Shown here: one piece after another, positions 16,540-24,910 of the stretch | Layout of the letters: each line of letters starts with the position of its first letter | How positions within the stretch are numbered: the first letter of the stretch is position 1 | Assembly: GCF_011617705.1 (NCBI RefSeq) | Contig: NZ_CP050154.1 | Coordinates: 620,001-684,000, forward strand | DNA length: 64,000 nt | Direction of reading: 5' to 3' | Source: Brevibacterium limosum | GTDB taxonomy: Bacteria > Actinomycetota > Actinomycetes > Actinomycetales > Brevibacteriaceae | Program-made: the position numbers and the translations under genes | Notes under the pieces: generated by a model | What the model saw: only the letters and a program-made list of their open reading frames with translations | Told to the model about the DNA's origin: nothing | Database searches by the model: none

Positions 16540-18894
16540 ATGGCTCTCATCCCCGACCGAAGGCACGGCGAGCACAACAATCGCGAGGTAGGAAAGCCCT
16601 CGCCGGAACCACCCCCACCGATCTCTCCGCCTGAATCCTCGCCACCCAAATCCCGACTTACCGATTCCCCACCGGCCATTCCCCGGCCAGCGGCAGATCC
16701 TGCGTCTTCGCCTCCTGACGGCAGGAACGAATCCGCCGGGCAGACCTACCGAGAGCTGCTCGCAGAAGCCGGTCTTGATCTGACCGGCCACCCCCTCGCT
16801 GATCGGTTCGACGGCATCGCCGAAGACTCGTTCGACGACGAAGATGCTGAAGGTGGCGATCTCGCTGCGACAGTCGCAGTCGCCGAGAACAGCAACGAAG
16901 CGAGCGCCGGCGAGGCAGACGCGACTGGATCATCTCTTCCCGGCGGCGATGTTCGCAGCGGGCAGGGACTCTGGTCGAGCAGGACGACGCTGCCGGAGAC
17001 CGAAGAGGAAGTCCGAGCGTGCATCAAAGAGATCGAAGCACGCCAGAGCGCGTGGATGAAGGCGAAGCGCGAAGAACGTGAGGCGCAGCGTGCCGCAGAG
17101 CGTGAGGAATATCTGCGGAAGAACCCTCAGGATCGCGGGGAGTGCGAGGAACTCGAACGCGAAAGAGCGGAGTGGAAAGCACGCGTCGAGCGCTACGAAG
17201 AGAGGAAGAGGGCAAAGGAGGAAGCCGAACGTATCGCCGAGGCTGAACGCGCTGAACGGCACAAAGCGCTTGCCGAACGCTATGCTTCGGCAGCCGACGC
17301 CCACCCCCTTCTCGACGAGTATCGCTGGTCGGACCTCAGACATGCAGCTCCAGAGGTCACTGAAAGCATCGACAGCCTGCAGAGTCTGCTCGAAGGGCTT
17401 CACGACTTCACTCGTCCCATGGGGCCTGACGATGCGGTGACGCTCCTCGACGGTCTCGAGACCTTGAACCGTCTGACGGAATCGCTGTCGGTCGTAACGC
17501 TGTCAGTGTTCGAACGTGTCGGTACGCCCCGTGACTATGGCGCGAAGACCACGAAGGCGCTGGTCCAGCACCGGCTCAACCTGTCTTCGCAGGAGGCCGG
17601 CCGTCGCACTCAGCTCGCCGAGTGCTTGGGGAAGCGGACCAGCCTGAGCGGAGAGTCGATCGAAGCGCAGTTTCCCGTCCTCGCGGCTGCTCTGCGGGAA
17701 GGCGTACTGTCGGCGAATCAGGCTTCGACGATCTCCAAGTGTTTGAAGAACCTGCCGGCGAACGTGTCGGAAGACGACAGGATCAAGGCTGAAAGCCTGC
17801 TCGTCGAGAAAGCTCAGGTGGTTCGCGTCTGCGATATCCATGCACTGTTCCAAGAGATTCTGGGCTGGATCGATCCTGACGGGCAGGAACCGAAGGAAGC
17901 GGCAGACCGGGACGATTTCAATGTCAATCTGCGGCAGCTGAAGGACGGAACGTGGACTCTCAAAGGCCGGCTCGACGAGGAGACCGGAGGTGTCCTCAAC
18001 GGGCTGCTGACCTCGCGCATCAAAACCGGTTCACAGTCGGACGAGGACGGCTGCGCGAATGCGGCAGGCGTCGATGGCGGTGCCGATCCAGCCGACGGTG
18101 CACACCCAGCCGCCGGAGACGGTGCTGAGAGCGAGAGCACCTTCGACCAGGAAGTCGTGACCGCCTATAGGGAAGTTCTGCGCGGTGACCGCTCGGACTG
18201 CCTCGACCCCTCGCTCGACTTCACCCAGCCGCAGATCGGTGCGAATGGAGAGGTCCCGCAAGGAGCCGGTGTGAAGCAGGACGGCACCCTGGTGGCTATG
18301 GCCGCTGAACAGCCGAGTGTCCGCCGTCGTATCTACGAGCGCTTCTCCAGCGTCATCGGCAGCATCGAAATGAACCGCATCAAGGCCGGAGCGGCCTACG
18401 CGCTGGTTGTCACCGCCAAGGCCGAAGACCTCGCGAACCGGACGGGCCAAGCCGTCACCGGAGCAGAAGCGCCGTTCCCGATCGACTCCGCTGCTCTGGA
18501 GGGGCTGAACGGCTCGGTCTTCTTCCATCTCATGAGCGAGCAGACGAAATCGATGGCTCTGGCGACCGAAAGACGTTTGGCCACCGAGAAACAGCTGGCG
18601 ATCCTCGCCAGCCGCGACCAGGGATGCACATTCCCCGGATGCGACACTCCTCCCGGATGGTGCGAAGCGCACCACGTCGTCCCGTGGGCGCGAGGAGGCA
18701 AAACGAACGTCAACAATCTCACGTTGGCGTGTTCCGCGCATCACCACCTGCTAGACAACACCGAGTGGGATTGCAGGATGCTCAAAGACGGCCGCCCCGC
18801 CTGGGTGCCGCCAGCCGTGATCGACCCGGCGCAGGAGCCGGTGCTCCACGCTCGGTTCATCGCGCGCGAGATCGGAGAGACTCTCTTCGGCTGA
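16540..18894 (+). CDS. DUF222 / HNH endonuclease domain protein with long coiled-coil N-terminus
   Basis: A 784-residue member of the actinobacterial DUF222 plus HNH group (13E12 repeat family). Residues ~1-150 are Pro/Asp/Ala-rich. Residues ~160-250 are dominated by Glu/Arg/Lys/Ala and read as a coiled coil. DUF222 follows at about 270-640. The HNH motif near the end is 'CTFPGCDTPPGWCEAHHVV' with 'NVNNLTLACSAHHHLLDN': Cys pairs, the His-His catalytic site, Asn and the last His are present. The family usually runs ~400-550 residues, so the N-terminal extension is unusual. Its role is not established; members are often multicopy and some mycobacterial ones are DNA-damage-induced. The AT-rich upstream region suggests horizontal origin. 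Confidence 0.85.
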   Translation: MALIPDRRHGEHNNREVGKPSPEPPPPISPPESSPPKSRLTDSPPAIPRPAADPASSPPDGRNESAGQTYRELLAEAGLDLTGHPLADRFDGIAEDSFDDEDAEGGDLAATVAVAENSNEASAGEADATGSSLPGGDVRSGQGLWSSRTTLPETEEEVRACIKEIEARQSAWMKAKREEREAQRAAEREEYLRKNPQDRGECEELERERAEWKARVERYEERKRAKEEAERIAEAERAERHKALAERYASAADAHPLLDEYRWSDLRHAAPEVTESIDSLQSLLEGLHDFTRPMGPDDAVTLLDGLETLNRLTESLSVVTLSVFERVGTPRDYGAKTTKALVQHRLNLSSQEAGRRTQLAECLGKRTSLSGESIEAQFPVLAAALREGVLSANQASTISKCLKNLPANVSEDDRIKAESLLVEKAQVVRVCDIHALFQEILGWIDPDGQEPKEAADRDDFNVNLRQLKDGTWTLKGRLDEETGGVLNGLLTSRIKTGSQSDEDGCANAAGVDGGADPADGAHPAAGDGAESESTFDQEVVTAYREVLRGDRSDCLDPSLDFTQPQIGANGEVPQGAGVKQDGTLVAMAAEQPSVRRRIYERFSSVIGSIEMNRIKAGAAYALVVTAKAEDLANRTGQAVTGAEAPFPIDSAALEGLNGSVFFHLMSEQTKSMALATERRLATEKQLAILASRDQGCTFPGCDTPPGWCEAHHVVPWARGGKTNVNNLTLACSAHHHLLDNTEWDCRMLKDGRPAWVPPAVIDPAQEPVLHARFIAREIGETLFG

Positions 18895-18910
18895 CCGCCA
18901 CACCGGCGAG

Positions 18911-18928
18911 GAACGGAATGTTCCGTTC
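18911..18928. promoter_or_regulatory. Dyad before the luciferase-like gene
   Basis: GAACGGAA, TG, TTCCGTTC: perfect 8-bp arms with a 2-base centre, 20 bases before the next start. Its compact form suits a dimeric repressor operator better than a terminator. Confidence 0.45.
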
Positions 18929-18948
18929 GCGCACGCTGTTGCTTCGGT

Positions 18949-20064
18949 ATGAAGCTTTCCATCCTTGACCTCGTCCCTGTCCGCACGGGACAGACCACAG
19001 CAGATTCGTTCGCCGCCTCGAAGCAGATCATCGACACGGCAGACAAGCTCGGCTTCACTCGCTACTGGGTGGCCGAGCACCACAACATGCCATCGATCGC
19101 CTCGACGATGCCTGGACCCGAACTCATGCACCTCGGCCAGGGGACACATCAGATCCGCCTCGGCTCCGGTGGGGTCATGCTTCCCAACCACGCCCCACTG
19201 GCAGTCGCCGAGCTCTTCGCCCTGCTGTCGGCGGTCTACGGCGACCGCATCGACCTGGGCATCGGACGTGCACCGGGGACGGACCCGATCACCTCGGCGG
19301 CAATGCGTGGCCACCTCGGTGAAGGAAGGATGGTCGACCGTGAAGGGCGCGCCATCGACCCCGTCGAACAGTTCCCCCAACATGTGATCGACACTCTCAG
19401 CCTCATGCAGCCCGAAGGGATGCGAGTTCCACTCCACGGTGGGCGCGAACATGTGCTCAAAGCGACTCCCGCCGCGGAGCCGGGAACTCAGCCCCTGCCT
19501 TGGCTGCTCGGGTCATCCGGCTACTCGGCCAGACTGGCAGCTGAACTCGGCATGCCCTATGTCTTTGCCAACCACTTCGCATCCGGTGCCACCACCGGAA
19601 TGAAGATCTACCGCGACAACTTCACTCCGGGAGCCTACGGCGACAAACCGCAGACCTTCGTCACAGCCAACGTCGTCGTCGCACCCACCGAAGAAGAGGC
19701 ACAGCTGCGATCGGAGCCCTTCATGCTGCAGATGTCCCGAATGCGCACCGGCGGACCCATGGAGAAGCTGCACCTGGCCGGTGACGACGTGCGTTCGGTG
19801 ATGACCGACCAAGAGCGCATGGTCGGCGAAGAGCTCTCAGGGAACTGGATCATCGGGGACCCGAATTCCGCGGCCGCGCAGCTCGAAGAGCTCGCAGAGC
19901 GCTTCGATGTCGACGAGATCATGATCCAGCCGATCGCCGGTGCCATGGAGGCCGAAGACGTGCGAGAAGACCCGGGGCGGATCCAGACGATCGAGCTGCT
20001 CGCCGCCGAATTCCTCGGTGCCTCCGGTGCTCCCGGCACCGCTGATGCCGACGCCGATATCTGA
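18949..20064 (+). CDS. LLM-class flavin-dependent oxidoreductase
   Basis: A 371-residue luciferase-like monooxygenase fold protein. The N-terminus 'SILDLVPVRTG' with 'GFTRYWVAEHHNMPSIAS' and 'LGSGGVMLPNHAPLAVAE' is characteristic of the subgroup around the MsnO8/YtmO-like proteins. 'RIDLGIGRAPGTDP' is the F/G-rich motif that leads into the flavin phosphate site. It would use FMNH2 or F420 and oxygen or a carbonyl substrate; the true substrate is unknown. No Shine-Dalgarno is evident at ATG 18949. A dyad at 18911-18928 may control it. The C-terminal ~10 residues are Ala/Asp-rich. Confidence 0.85.
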   Translation: MKLSILDLVPVRTGQTTADSFAASKQIIDTADKLGFTRYWVAEHHNMPSIASTMPGPELMHLGQGTHQIRLGSGGVMLPNHAPLAVAELFALLSAVYGDRIDLGIGRAPGTDPITSAAMRGHLGEGRMVDREGRAIDPVEQFPQHVIDTLSLMQPEGMRVPLHGGREHVLKATPAAEPGTQPLPWLLGSSGYSARLAAELGMPYVFANHFASGATTGMKIYRDNFTPGAYGDKPQTFVTANVVVAPTEEEAQLRSEPFMLQMSRMRTGGPMEKLHLAGDDVRSVMTDQERMVGEELSGNWIIGDPNSAAAQLEELAERFDVDEIMIQPIAGAMEAEDVREDPGRIQTIELLAAEFLGASGAPGTADADADI

Positions 20065-20141
20065 CATACGCTGCTGCTCGAGTCTCAGCTCAGCATCGAT
20101 TCGAGCAAGTGGGCTTCAATCCACGGCCAGTCCGCGCTATC

Positions 20142-20189
20142 CTGTCACAGTGTCATGAATGCTGACAGTCGCGTGACAGCCAGTAGAAT
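20142..20189 (+). promoter_or_regulatory. Promoter with TGTCA/TGACA repeats before the NlpC/P60 gene
   Basis: -35 CTGACA (20162-20167), 16-base spacer, -10 TAGAAT (20184-20189). CTGTCAC (20142-20148) and GTGACAG (20173-20179) form a perfect 7-bp inverted repeat spanning the -35; further TGTCA copies lie at 20151 and inside the -35. Predicted transcription starts near 20196, giving a leader of about 140 bases. Confidence 0.6.
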
Positions 20190-20195
20190 CGACAC

Positions 20196-20334
20196 CGTTC
20201 AGAACCTCGTTTCCGGCGGGCCGCTCCTTTCGGAGCGGTCGAGCCAGTAACGAAGACTGTACGCCGAATGCGCTCGCGCACCTTCGGAGACTTCCCCCAC
20301 GCGGGCCTGCCGCCCGCAGACCGAAAGAGAAATA
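20196..20334 (+). promoter_or_regulatory. Structured 5' leader of the NlpC/P60 gene
   Basis: About 140 bases contain two strong hairpins: GCCGCTCC / GGAGCGGT around TTTC (20220-20240), and GCGGGC / GCCCGC near 20300-20315. Many actinobacterial wall hydrolase genes carry a c-di-AMP (ydaO) riboswitch here, but I do not find that element's conserved GGGG-AACC and CAGCTAACC blocks. So this is either a divergent switch or another structured leader. Confidence 0.4.
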
Positions 20335-21423
20335 ATGCGTACCAAAATTGCTGTTTCGGCAGCACTTGGGGTCGGACTGGTTTTCGGCGCCGGTGCTCCC
20401 GCACTGTCGAGCAATCTGTCCTCGACCGACGCCGCAAGAACGTCCGGCATCTCCGCTGATGTCGTCCCCGGCCAAGAACTCGAACGAATCACCGACGGCA
20501 AGATCGAAAAGGGCGAAACCGCCTACGTCGATGTCACCGTAGCGACGCTGTGGACCGACCCGAAGGCTCCGCGCAAGGTCGACAAGCCTGCGCTCCAGCA
20601 CCCCGTCGACCTCAAGAAGTGGAACAAGAACCTCGAATCCACCGACGTGCGCCGAGGTCTGACAGGCAAAACCGAGACCCAGGCAACCTACGGTTCGGAA
20701 GTCTTCGTGCTCGACATCAAGGGCGGCTGGGCCAAGGTCGCCGTCACCGACCAGAAGACCCCGAAGGACAAGAAGGGCTACCCGGGCTGGCTGCCGAAGA
20801 AGCAGCTTGTCGAAAACGACCGGTTCGGAAAACTCCGCGAAGACCAGCCCCGCGCCGTAGTCACGAAGCCCAAGAGCGAACTCGAAGGCATCGAATTCAC
20901 CAAGGACACCGGTGCTGACGTCAGCTTCAACGTCGACCTGCCCCTCATCGCCCAGGACGTCGACGACGTCCGCGTGGCTCTCCCCGGAGGCGGCGCCGCC
21001 TGGATCGACATCGACGACTTGGATGTCTACGACGTCGGCGACAAGCCCGAGAAGCCCAGCGGCAAAGACCTCGTGAAGACCGCGAAGCAGTTCGAAGGCC
21101 TGCGCTACCTGTGGGCCGGAGTCTCCGCCTACGGATTCGACTGCTCCGGATTCACCTACTCCATCTACAGGGCCCATGGCATCGACCTGCCCCGCGACTC
21201 GGGCGAACAGGCGAAGGCGGGCAAGGCCGTCTCCTCGTCGAACCTCAAGCCCGGAGACCTGCTGTTCTTCTCGACCAGCTCGGGAACGGTCCACCATGTC
21301 GGCATGTACGTCGGCGACGGCAAAATGATCCACTCGCCCAACGCGTCGAAGGATGTCTACGTCACCGACTGGAAGAAGTGGGACACCGGAAACGAATTCT
21401 CCGGAGCCCGTCGGATCCTCTGA
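20335..21423 (+). CDS. Secreted NlpC/P60 peptidoglycan endopeptidase
   Basis: A 362-residue exported hydrolase. Residues ~1-28 form a Sec signal ('VSAALGVGLVFGAGAPALS'). The middle ~210 residues have two SH3-like parts: 'AYVDVTVATLWTDP' and 'ETQATYGSEVFVLDIKGGW'. The C-terminal ~120 residues are NlpC/P60, with catalytic Cys in 'YGFDCSGFTYSI', His in 'VHHVGMYVGDG' and polar third residue in 'MIHSPNAS'. Such enzymes cut the D-Glu-DAP (gamma-D-glutamyl) bond in murein stem peptides, for growth or separation. GAAAGAGAAAT lies before ATG 20335. It has its own promoter, a long structured leader and a terminator, so it is monocistronic and probably tightly regulated. Confidence 0.9.
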   Translation: MRTKIAVSAALGVGLVFGAGAPALSSNLSSTDAARTSGISADVVPGQELERITDGKIEKGETAYVDVTVATLWTDPKAPRKVDKPALQHPVDLKKWNKNLESTDVRRGLTGKTETQATYGSEVFVLDIKGGWAKVAVTDQKTPKDKKGYPGWLPKKQLVENDRFGKLREDQPRAVVTKPKSELEGIEFTKDTGADVSFNVDLPLIAQDVDDVRVALPGGGAAWIDIDDLDVYDVGDKPEKPSGKDLVKTAKQFEGLRYLWAGVSAYGFDCSGFTYSIYRAHGIDLPRDSGEQAKAGKAVSSSNLKPGDLLFFSTSSGTVHHVGMYVGDGKMIHSPNASKDVYVTDWKKWDTGNEFSGARRIL

Positions 21424-21431
21424 CCTGGATC

Positions 21432-21480
21432 GAGTCGGACCGACCCGGTTCTGCTCCGAGGCGGTCGATCGGTCCGACTC
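21432..21480. repeat. 12-bp inverted repeat within a GTCGGAC-rich block
   Basis: GAGTCGGACCGA (21432-21443) and TCGGTCCGACTC (21469-21480), perfect. A third related segment at about 21508-21523 (GGTCGGACTCGGTCG) could pair with part of the second arm, so alternative hairpins are possible. Confidence 0.65.
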
Positions 21481-21537
21481 CGACCGAGACAGTCGAGGGA
21501 CTGGTCGGACTCGGTCGAAACGACGACCAACCGACAC

Positions 21538-21576
21538 ACTGATGGCCGGTGCCCAACTCAGGGCCCGGCCATCAGT
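21538..21576. terminator. Bidirectional terminator hairpin between NlpC/P60 and pepN
   Basis: ACTGATGGCCGG (21538-21549) pairs perfectly with CCGGCCATCAGT (21565-21576). An inner GCCC/GGGC extends the stem past one bulged T. It lies between convergent genes. Confidence 0.75.
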
Positions 21577-21687
21577 ATGTTCAACCCCGTCGTGCCCTAT
21601 TGGCTGCTCGGCAGAAGGTCTGACGTGTACACGCACTCTGACCATTGCCCGGGTTTCACCAGGGCCCACTCGCCGAGGCGGTGCTGG

Positions 21688-24600
21688 TCAGTGACGCGAA
21701 CTCTGCGTCGACTTCAGGAAGATGGCGCGGGCCAGGTCGTCGCGACGTTCGATGACCAACCGACGCAGAGCCGCGGGCGCATCGATGTTGGCCGCCAACC
21801 AGGCGTCGGTCTTCTCGACCACCGCCTCCTCGTCGACGGACCACCGCGGATAGAGACCGAGAACCAGGCGGCGGGCGATCTCAATGGAATTGTCCGTCCA
21901 GAATCCGAGCAGACCGTCGAAGTACTCATCGACATACTCCTCGATGAGCGGCAGCGCACTCGGCGCGATGAACCCGGCGATGATCGCCGACAGCACATCA
22001 TTGCTCAGCGCGCCCGCCTCGCGGATGGCCTCCCACGCACGGATCTTGACGATCGGCAGAGGCAGCGCGGCACTGGCCGTCTCGGCATGGAGCCGACCCG
22101 AAGAGCTGGGATCAGAATGATTCTCCCGCGCGATATCCGTCTGATCCGCCCATCCGAGGCTCACGAGCGCGGTCAGCGCGTTCCACCGCAGCGCATGATC
22201 AATGATGAGACCGCGGAAGGGCAGCGACGCAGTCGAATGCTCGGCACCTCGACTCGCGCGAGCGCTGCCGGAAGCCTTCGCTGCCTGCCCCGACTGTCCC
22301 GCTTGCCCGGACCGACCAGTCTGCCCCGACTGCCCGGGAGCGTCGGGATACATCCGGTCGATCTCCTCGCCGACCGGCACCGTCAGGATCTGGCTGGCGA
22401 ATCCACGCCCCATGGCCACCGCAGAACTGCCGGCCGCCCATCGTGCCGTCCGCGACGTCAGCGCCAACACCAGATTGGCCAGGTGCAGCTGCGCATCGGA
22501 GCCGGCTCTCGCCGCGGCCAACGCATCCAGCGCAGCTCCCAGCAGCCCCGTGATCGCGGCATCGAAATTCCGGTCCGCCACCCACTGATCGATGCAGGTC
22601 AGGGCGGTCTGGCTGAGCCCCGCCATGATCCCGGCGTGGCTCTCCTTGCCCAGGCTGCGGGCATAAGCGGTGAGGTACTTCTGCACCGGCATGAGCCCAT
22701 CGCGCACGGCGTTGTCCAAGGCCGACCACACCAGCGCCCGCGACAGCGGGTCCGTGATCCGCGACGCCGAGGTGATCGCCGCCTCCATCGACTCCGGATC
22801 GAGGCGCACCCGAGCATAGTCCAGATCGTTGTAGTTGAGCAGAGTGATCACGCCGGCACTGCGACCGATCAGCTGCTCGACCTCCGCCGACTCGGTCGAG
22901 AACTCGAAACGGAAGGAATCGAGCGGGACGATTGCCCGCCCCGACCGCCCGAGCGTGGCGATCTCGATCGTATGCGGCCGCAACAGGGCCGTGCCCTCGG
23001 CCGAATCGGCCTGAGTGATCGTGGCACCCGTGACCTTCTCCGCCCCGGACCGTCGCCGAGGCGCCTGAACGCTGCGGTCCTCCCCGGTCCCGGCCTCGTG
23101 CTCGGCTTCGGTTGTCCCGTCGAAACTGTCGTCGACGGCATCCGGGCTGCGCAGCCTCGCTCCCGAGCTCGAAGCCACGAGCCTCCCGGCGCCTGCGCTC
23201 TGCGCGGCGACGTCGGAAGCGGTCGAAGTCCCCTCGTTCGAGACACCGGCCGACCCGGCGGAGGACCCAGCCGACCCCGCCGAGGACTCGGCCGACCCGG
23301 CGGAGGACTCGGTCGACCCCGCGGAGGAACCGACCGAGGACTCAGCCGAACCATCCGAGGTAGTGAGCTGCAGGGACAGCTCCGAGACTCCGGACGTCCC
23401 CAGCCACGCGGCCGCCCAGTTCGCGATGTCCCGGTCGGGAGCCGCCTCGGCGAGGCATTCGAGGAAATCCGCGAGCTCGGTGTTGCCGTACTCGAACCGT
23501 TTGAAGTACAGCCGCGATCCGGCGAAGAACGCCTCCCGGCCGACGAATGCGACGAGCTGCTTGAGCACGGACGCGCCCTTGGCGTACGTGATGCCGTCGA
23601 AATTGAGCTTCGCGGCCTCGACATCGGGGATGTCGGCGACGATCGGATGCGTCGTCGGGTACAGGTCCTGTGTGTACGCCCACGCCTTGCGACGCAGCGC
23701 GAAGGTCACCCAGCCATCGCTGAACCGGGTCGCCTCGGCGAGGGCCAGCCCACCCATGAAGTCGGCGAAAGACTCCTTGAGCCACAGGTCGTCCCACCAC
23801 TTCATCGTGACGAGATCGCCGAACCACATGTGCGCCATCTCGTGCAGGATGACGTTGGCGCGTGACTCGTAGTTCGCGTCCGTGACCTTGTCGCGGAAGA
23901 TCAGCGTGTCCGTGAACGTGACCAGGCCGGGGTTCTCCATCGCGCCGAGGTTGTACTCCGGCACGAAGATCTGATCGTACTTGCCCCATGGGTAGGGGTA
24001 GTCGAATTCGCTGGTGAAGAAGTCGAGGCCGGCCTTCGTGACGCCGAAGATATCGTCCGCATCGAGGTGTTCGACGAGACTCGCGCGCGTCCACGCACCC
24101 AGCTGCACGGTCTGCCCGGTGCGCGGATCCGTCCACTCGTCCGTCGCTCCTTCGTAGGGGCCGGCGGTGATGCAGGTGATGTAGCTCGACTGCTTGAGCG
24201 TCGGTTCGAAGTAGTGGGTGATCGCCGCCGGTGATTCGGATCCCGCTGCTTCGGATCCTGTCGACGTCGCTGCGTTGGATCCCGCCGAGGCGGCCCCTGC
24301 CGAGCCATCGGCCGGTTCCGTCCTCGTCGCGGACCGGTTCGACAGGACCTGGAAATGTGCGGGTGCTGTGACCGTGAAGACGAACTCGGCTTTGAGGTCG
24401 GGCTGGTCGAAGTTCGCGAACACTCGCCTGGCATCGGTGGGTTCGTACTGCGTATAGAGGTAGACCCTGCCGTCAGCGGGGTCGGTGAATCGGTGCAGTC
24501 CCTCGCCGGAGGTCGAATAGCGGGCCCGCGCTTCGATCGTCAGGGAATTGCGGCCGGCGCGGACAGGGAATGTGACGCGGGCACCGTCGAACACCTCGGC

Positions 24601-24825
24601 GGGGGAGAGGGACTGACCATTGACCTGCACGGAGGAGACGGAATCGGCGATGAGGTCGATGAATGTCGAATCGGCGAAACGAGCGGTGAAGTCGACGACA
24701 GTGCGCGAATAGTAGGTGTCGTCATCGGTCTCGGCGTTGCTGACATCGATATGAACCGTGTAGGCATCGACCTCGAGCAGCTGTGTCCGGCTCTGCGCTT
24801 CGTTCCGTGTGAGATTCGTTGTCAT
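21688..24825 (-). CDS. pepN: Aminopeptidase N (peptidase M1)
   Basis: A 1045-residue cytoplasmic zinc aminopeptidase releasing N-terminal residues from peptides. The exopeptidase motif is 'LGAMENPGLV' (GAMEN) and the zinc site 'HEMAHMWFGD' with the third ligand Glu in 'LKESFADFMG'. Actinobacterial PepN is usually ~850 residues; the excess lies in low-complexity inserts: a short Ala/Ser/Gly stretch at about residue 175-200, a ~110-residue Ser/Ala/Gly/Glu stretch near 500-610 (23030-23350) and a Gly/Gln/Ser stretch near 830-855. These probably sit in surface loops or the link to the ERAP1-like domain. The start is ATG 24825 with GAGGAGG upstream. Confidence 0.92.
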   Translation of the reverse strand: MTTNLTRNEAQSRTQLLEVDAYTVHIDVSNAETDDDTYYSRTVVDFTARFADSTFIDLIADSVSSVQVNGQSLSPAEVFDGARVTFPVRAGRNSLTIEARARYSTSGEGLHRFTDPADGRVYLYTQYEPTDARRVFANFDQPDLKAEFVFTVTAPAHFQVLSNRSATRTEPADGSAGAASAGSNAATSTGSEAAGSESPAAITHYFEPTLKQSSYITCITAGPYEGATDEWTDPRTGQTVQLGAWTRASLVEHLDADDIFGVTKAGLDFFTSEFDYPYPWGKYDQIFVPEYNLGAMENPGLVTFTDTLIFRDKVTDANYESRANVILHEMAHMWFGDLVTMKWWDDLWLKESFADFMGGLALAEATRFSDGWVTFALRRKAWAYTQDLYPTTHPIVADIPDVEAAKLNFDGITYAKGASVLKQLVAFVGREAFFAGSRLYFKRFEYGNTELADFLECLAEAAPDRDIANWAAAWLGTSGVSELSLQLTTSDGSAESSVGSSAGSTESSAGSAESSAGSAGSSAGSAGVSNEGTSTASDVAAQSAGAGRLVASSSGARLRSPDAVDDSFDGTTEAEHEAGTGEDRSVQAPRRRSGAEKVTGATITQADSAEGTALLRPHTIEIATLGRSGRAIVPLDSFRFEFSTESAEVEQLIGRSAGVITLLNYNDLDYARVRLDPESMEAAITSASRITDPLSRALVWSALDNAVRDGLMPVQKYLTAYARSLGKESHAGIMAGLSQTALTCIDQWVADRNFDAAITGLLGAALDALAAARAGSDAQLHLANLVLALTSRTARWAAGSSAVAMGRGFASQILTVPVGEEIDRMYPDAPGQSGQTGRSGQAGQSGQAAKASGSARASRGAEHSTASLPFRGLIIDHALRWNALTALVSLGWADQTDIARENHSDPSSSGRLHAETASAALPLPIVKIRAWEAIREAGALSNDVLSAIIAGFIAPSALPLIEEYVDEYFDGLLGFWTDNSIEIARRLVLGLYPRWSVDEEAVVEKTDAWLAANIDAPAALRRLVIERRDDLARAIFLKSTQSSRH
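23235..23350 (-). repeat. Degenerate short tandem repeats coding Ser/Ala/Gly/Glu in pepN
   Basis: Units of about 18-21 bases, built of GAGGACTCGGCC and GACCCGGCGGAG blocks, recur five to six times and encode SSAGSAE-like peptides. The repeat preserves the reading frame. Confidence 0.7.
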
Positions 24826-24910
24826 CAAATAGCCTCCTCGGCGCACAGACTTTAGCATGCCACATTTCCGGTACTCTGAGTACAGCACCAGCGAACGGCA
24901 GAGGGGACTG

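Noticed and set aside
20196..20334. c-di-AMP (ydaO) riboswitch before the NlpC/P60 gene
   Set aside because: Expected from gene type, but the conserved GGGG-AACC and CAGCTAACC blocks are not found, so I list only a structured leader.
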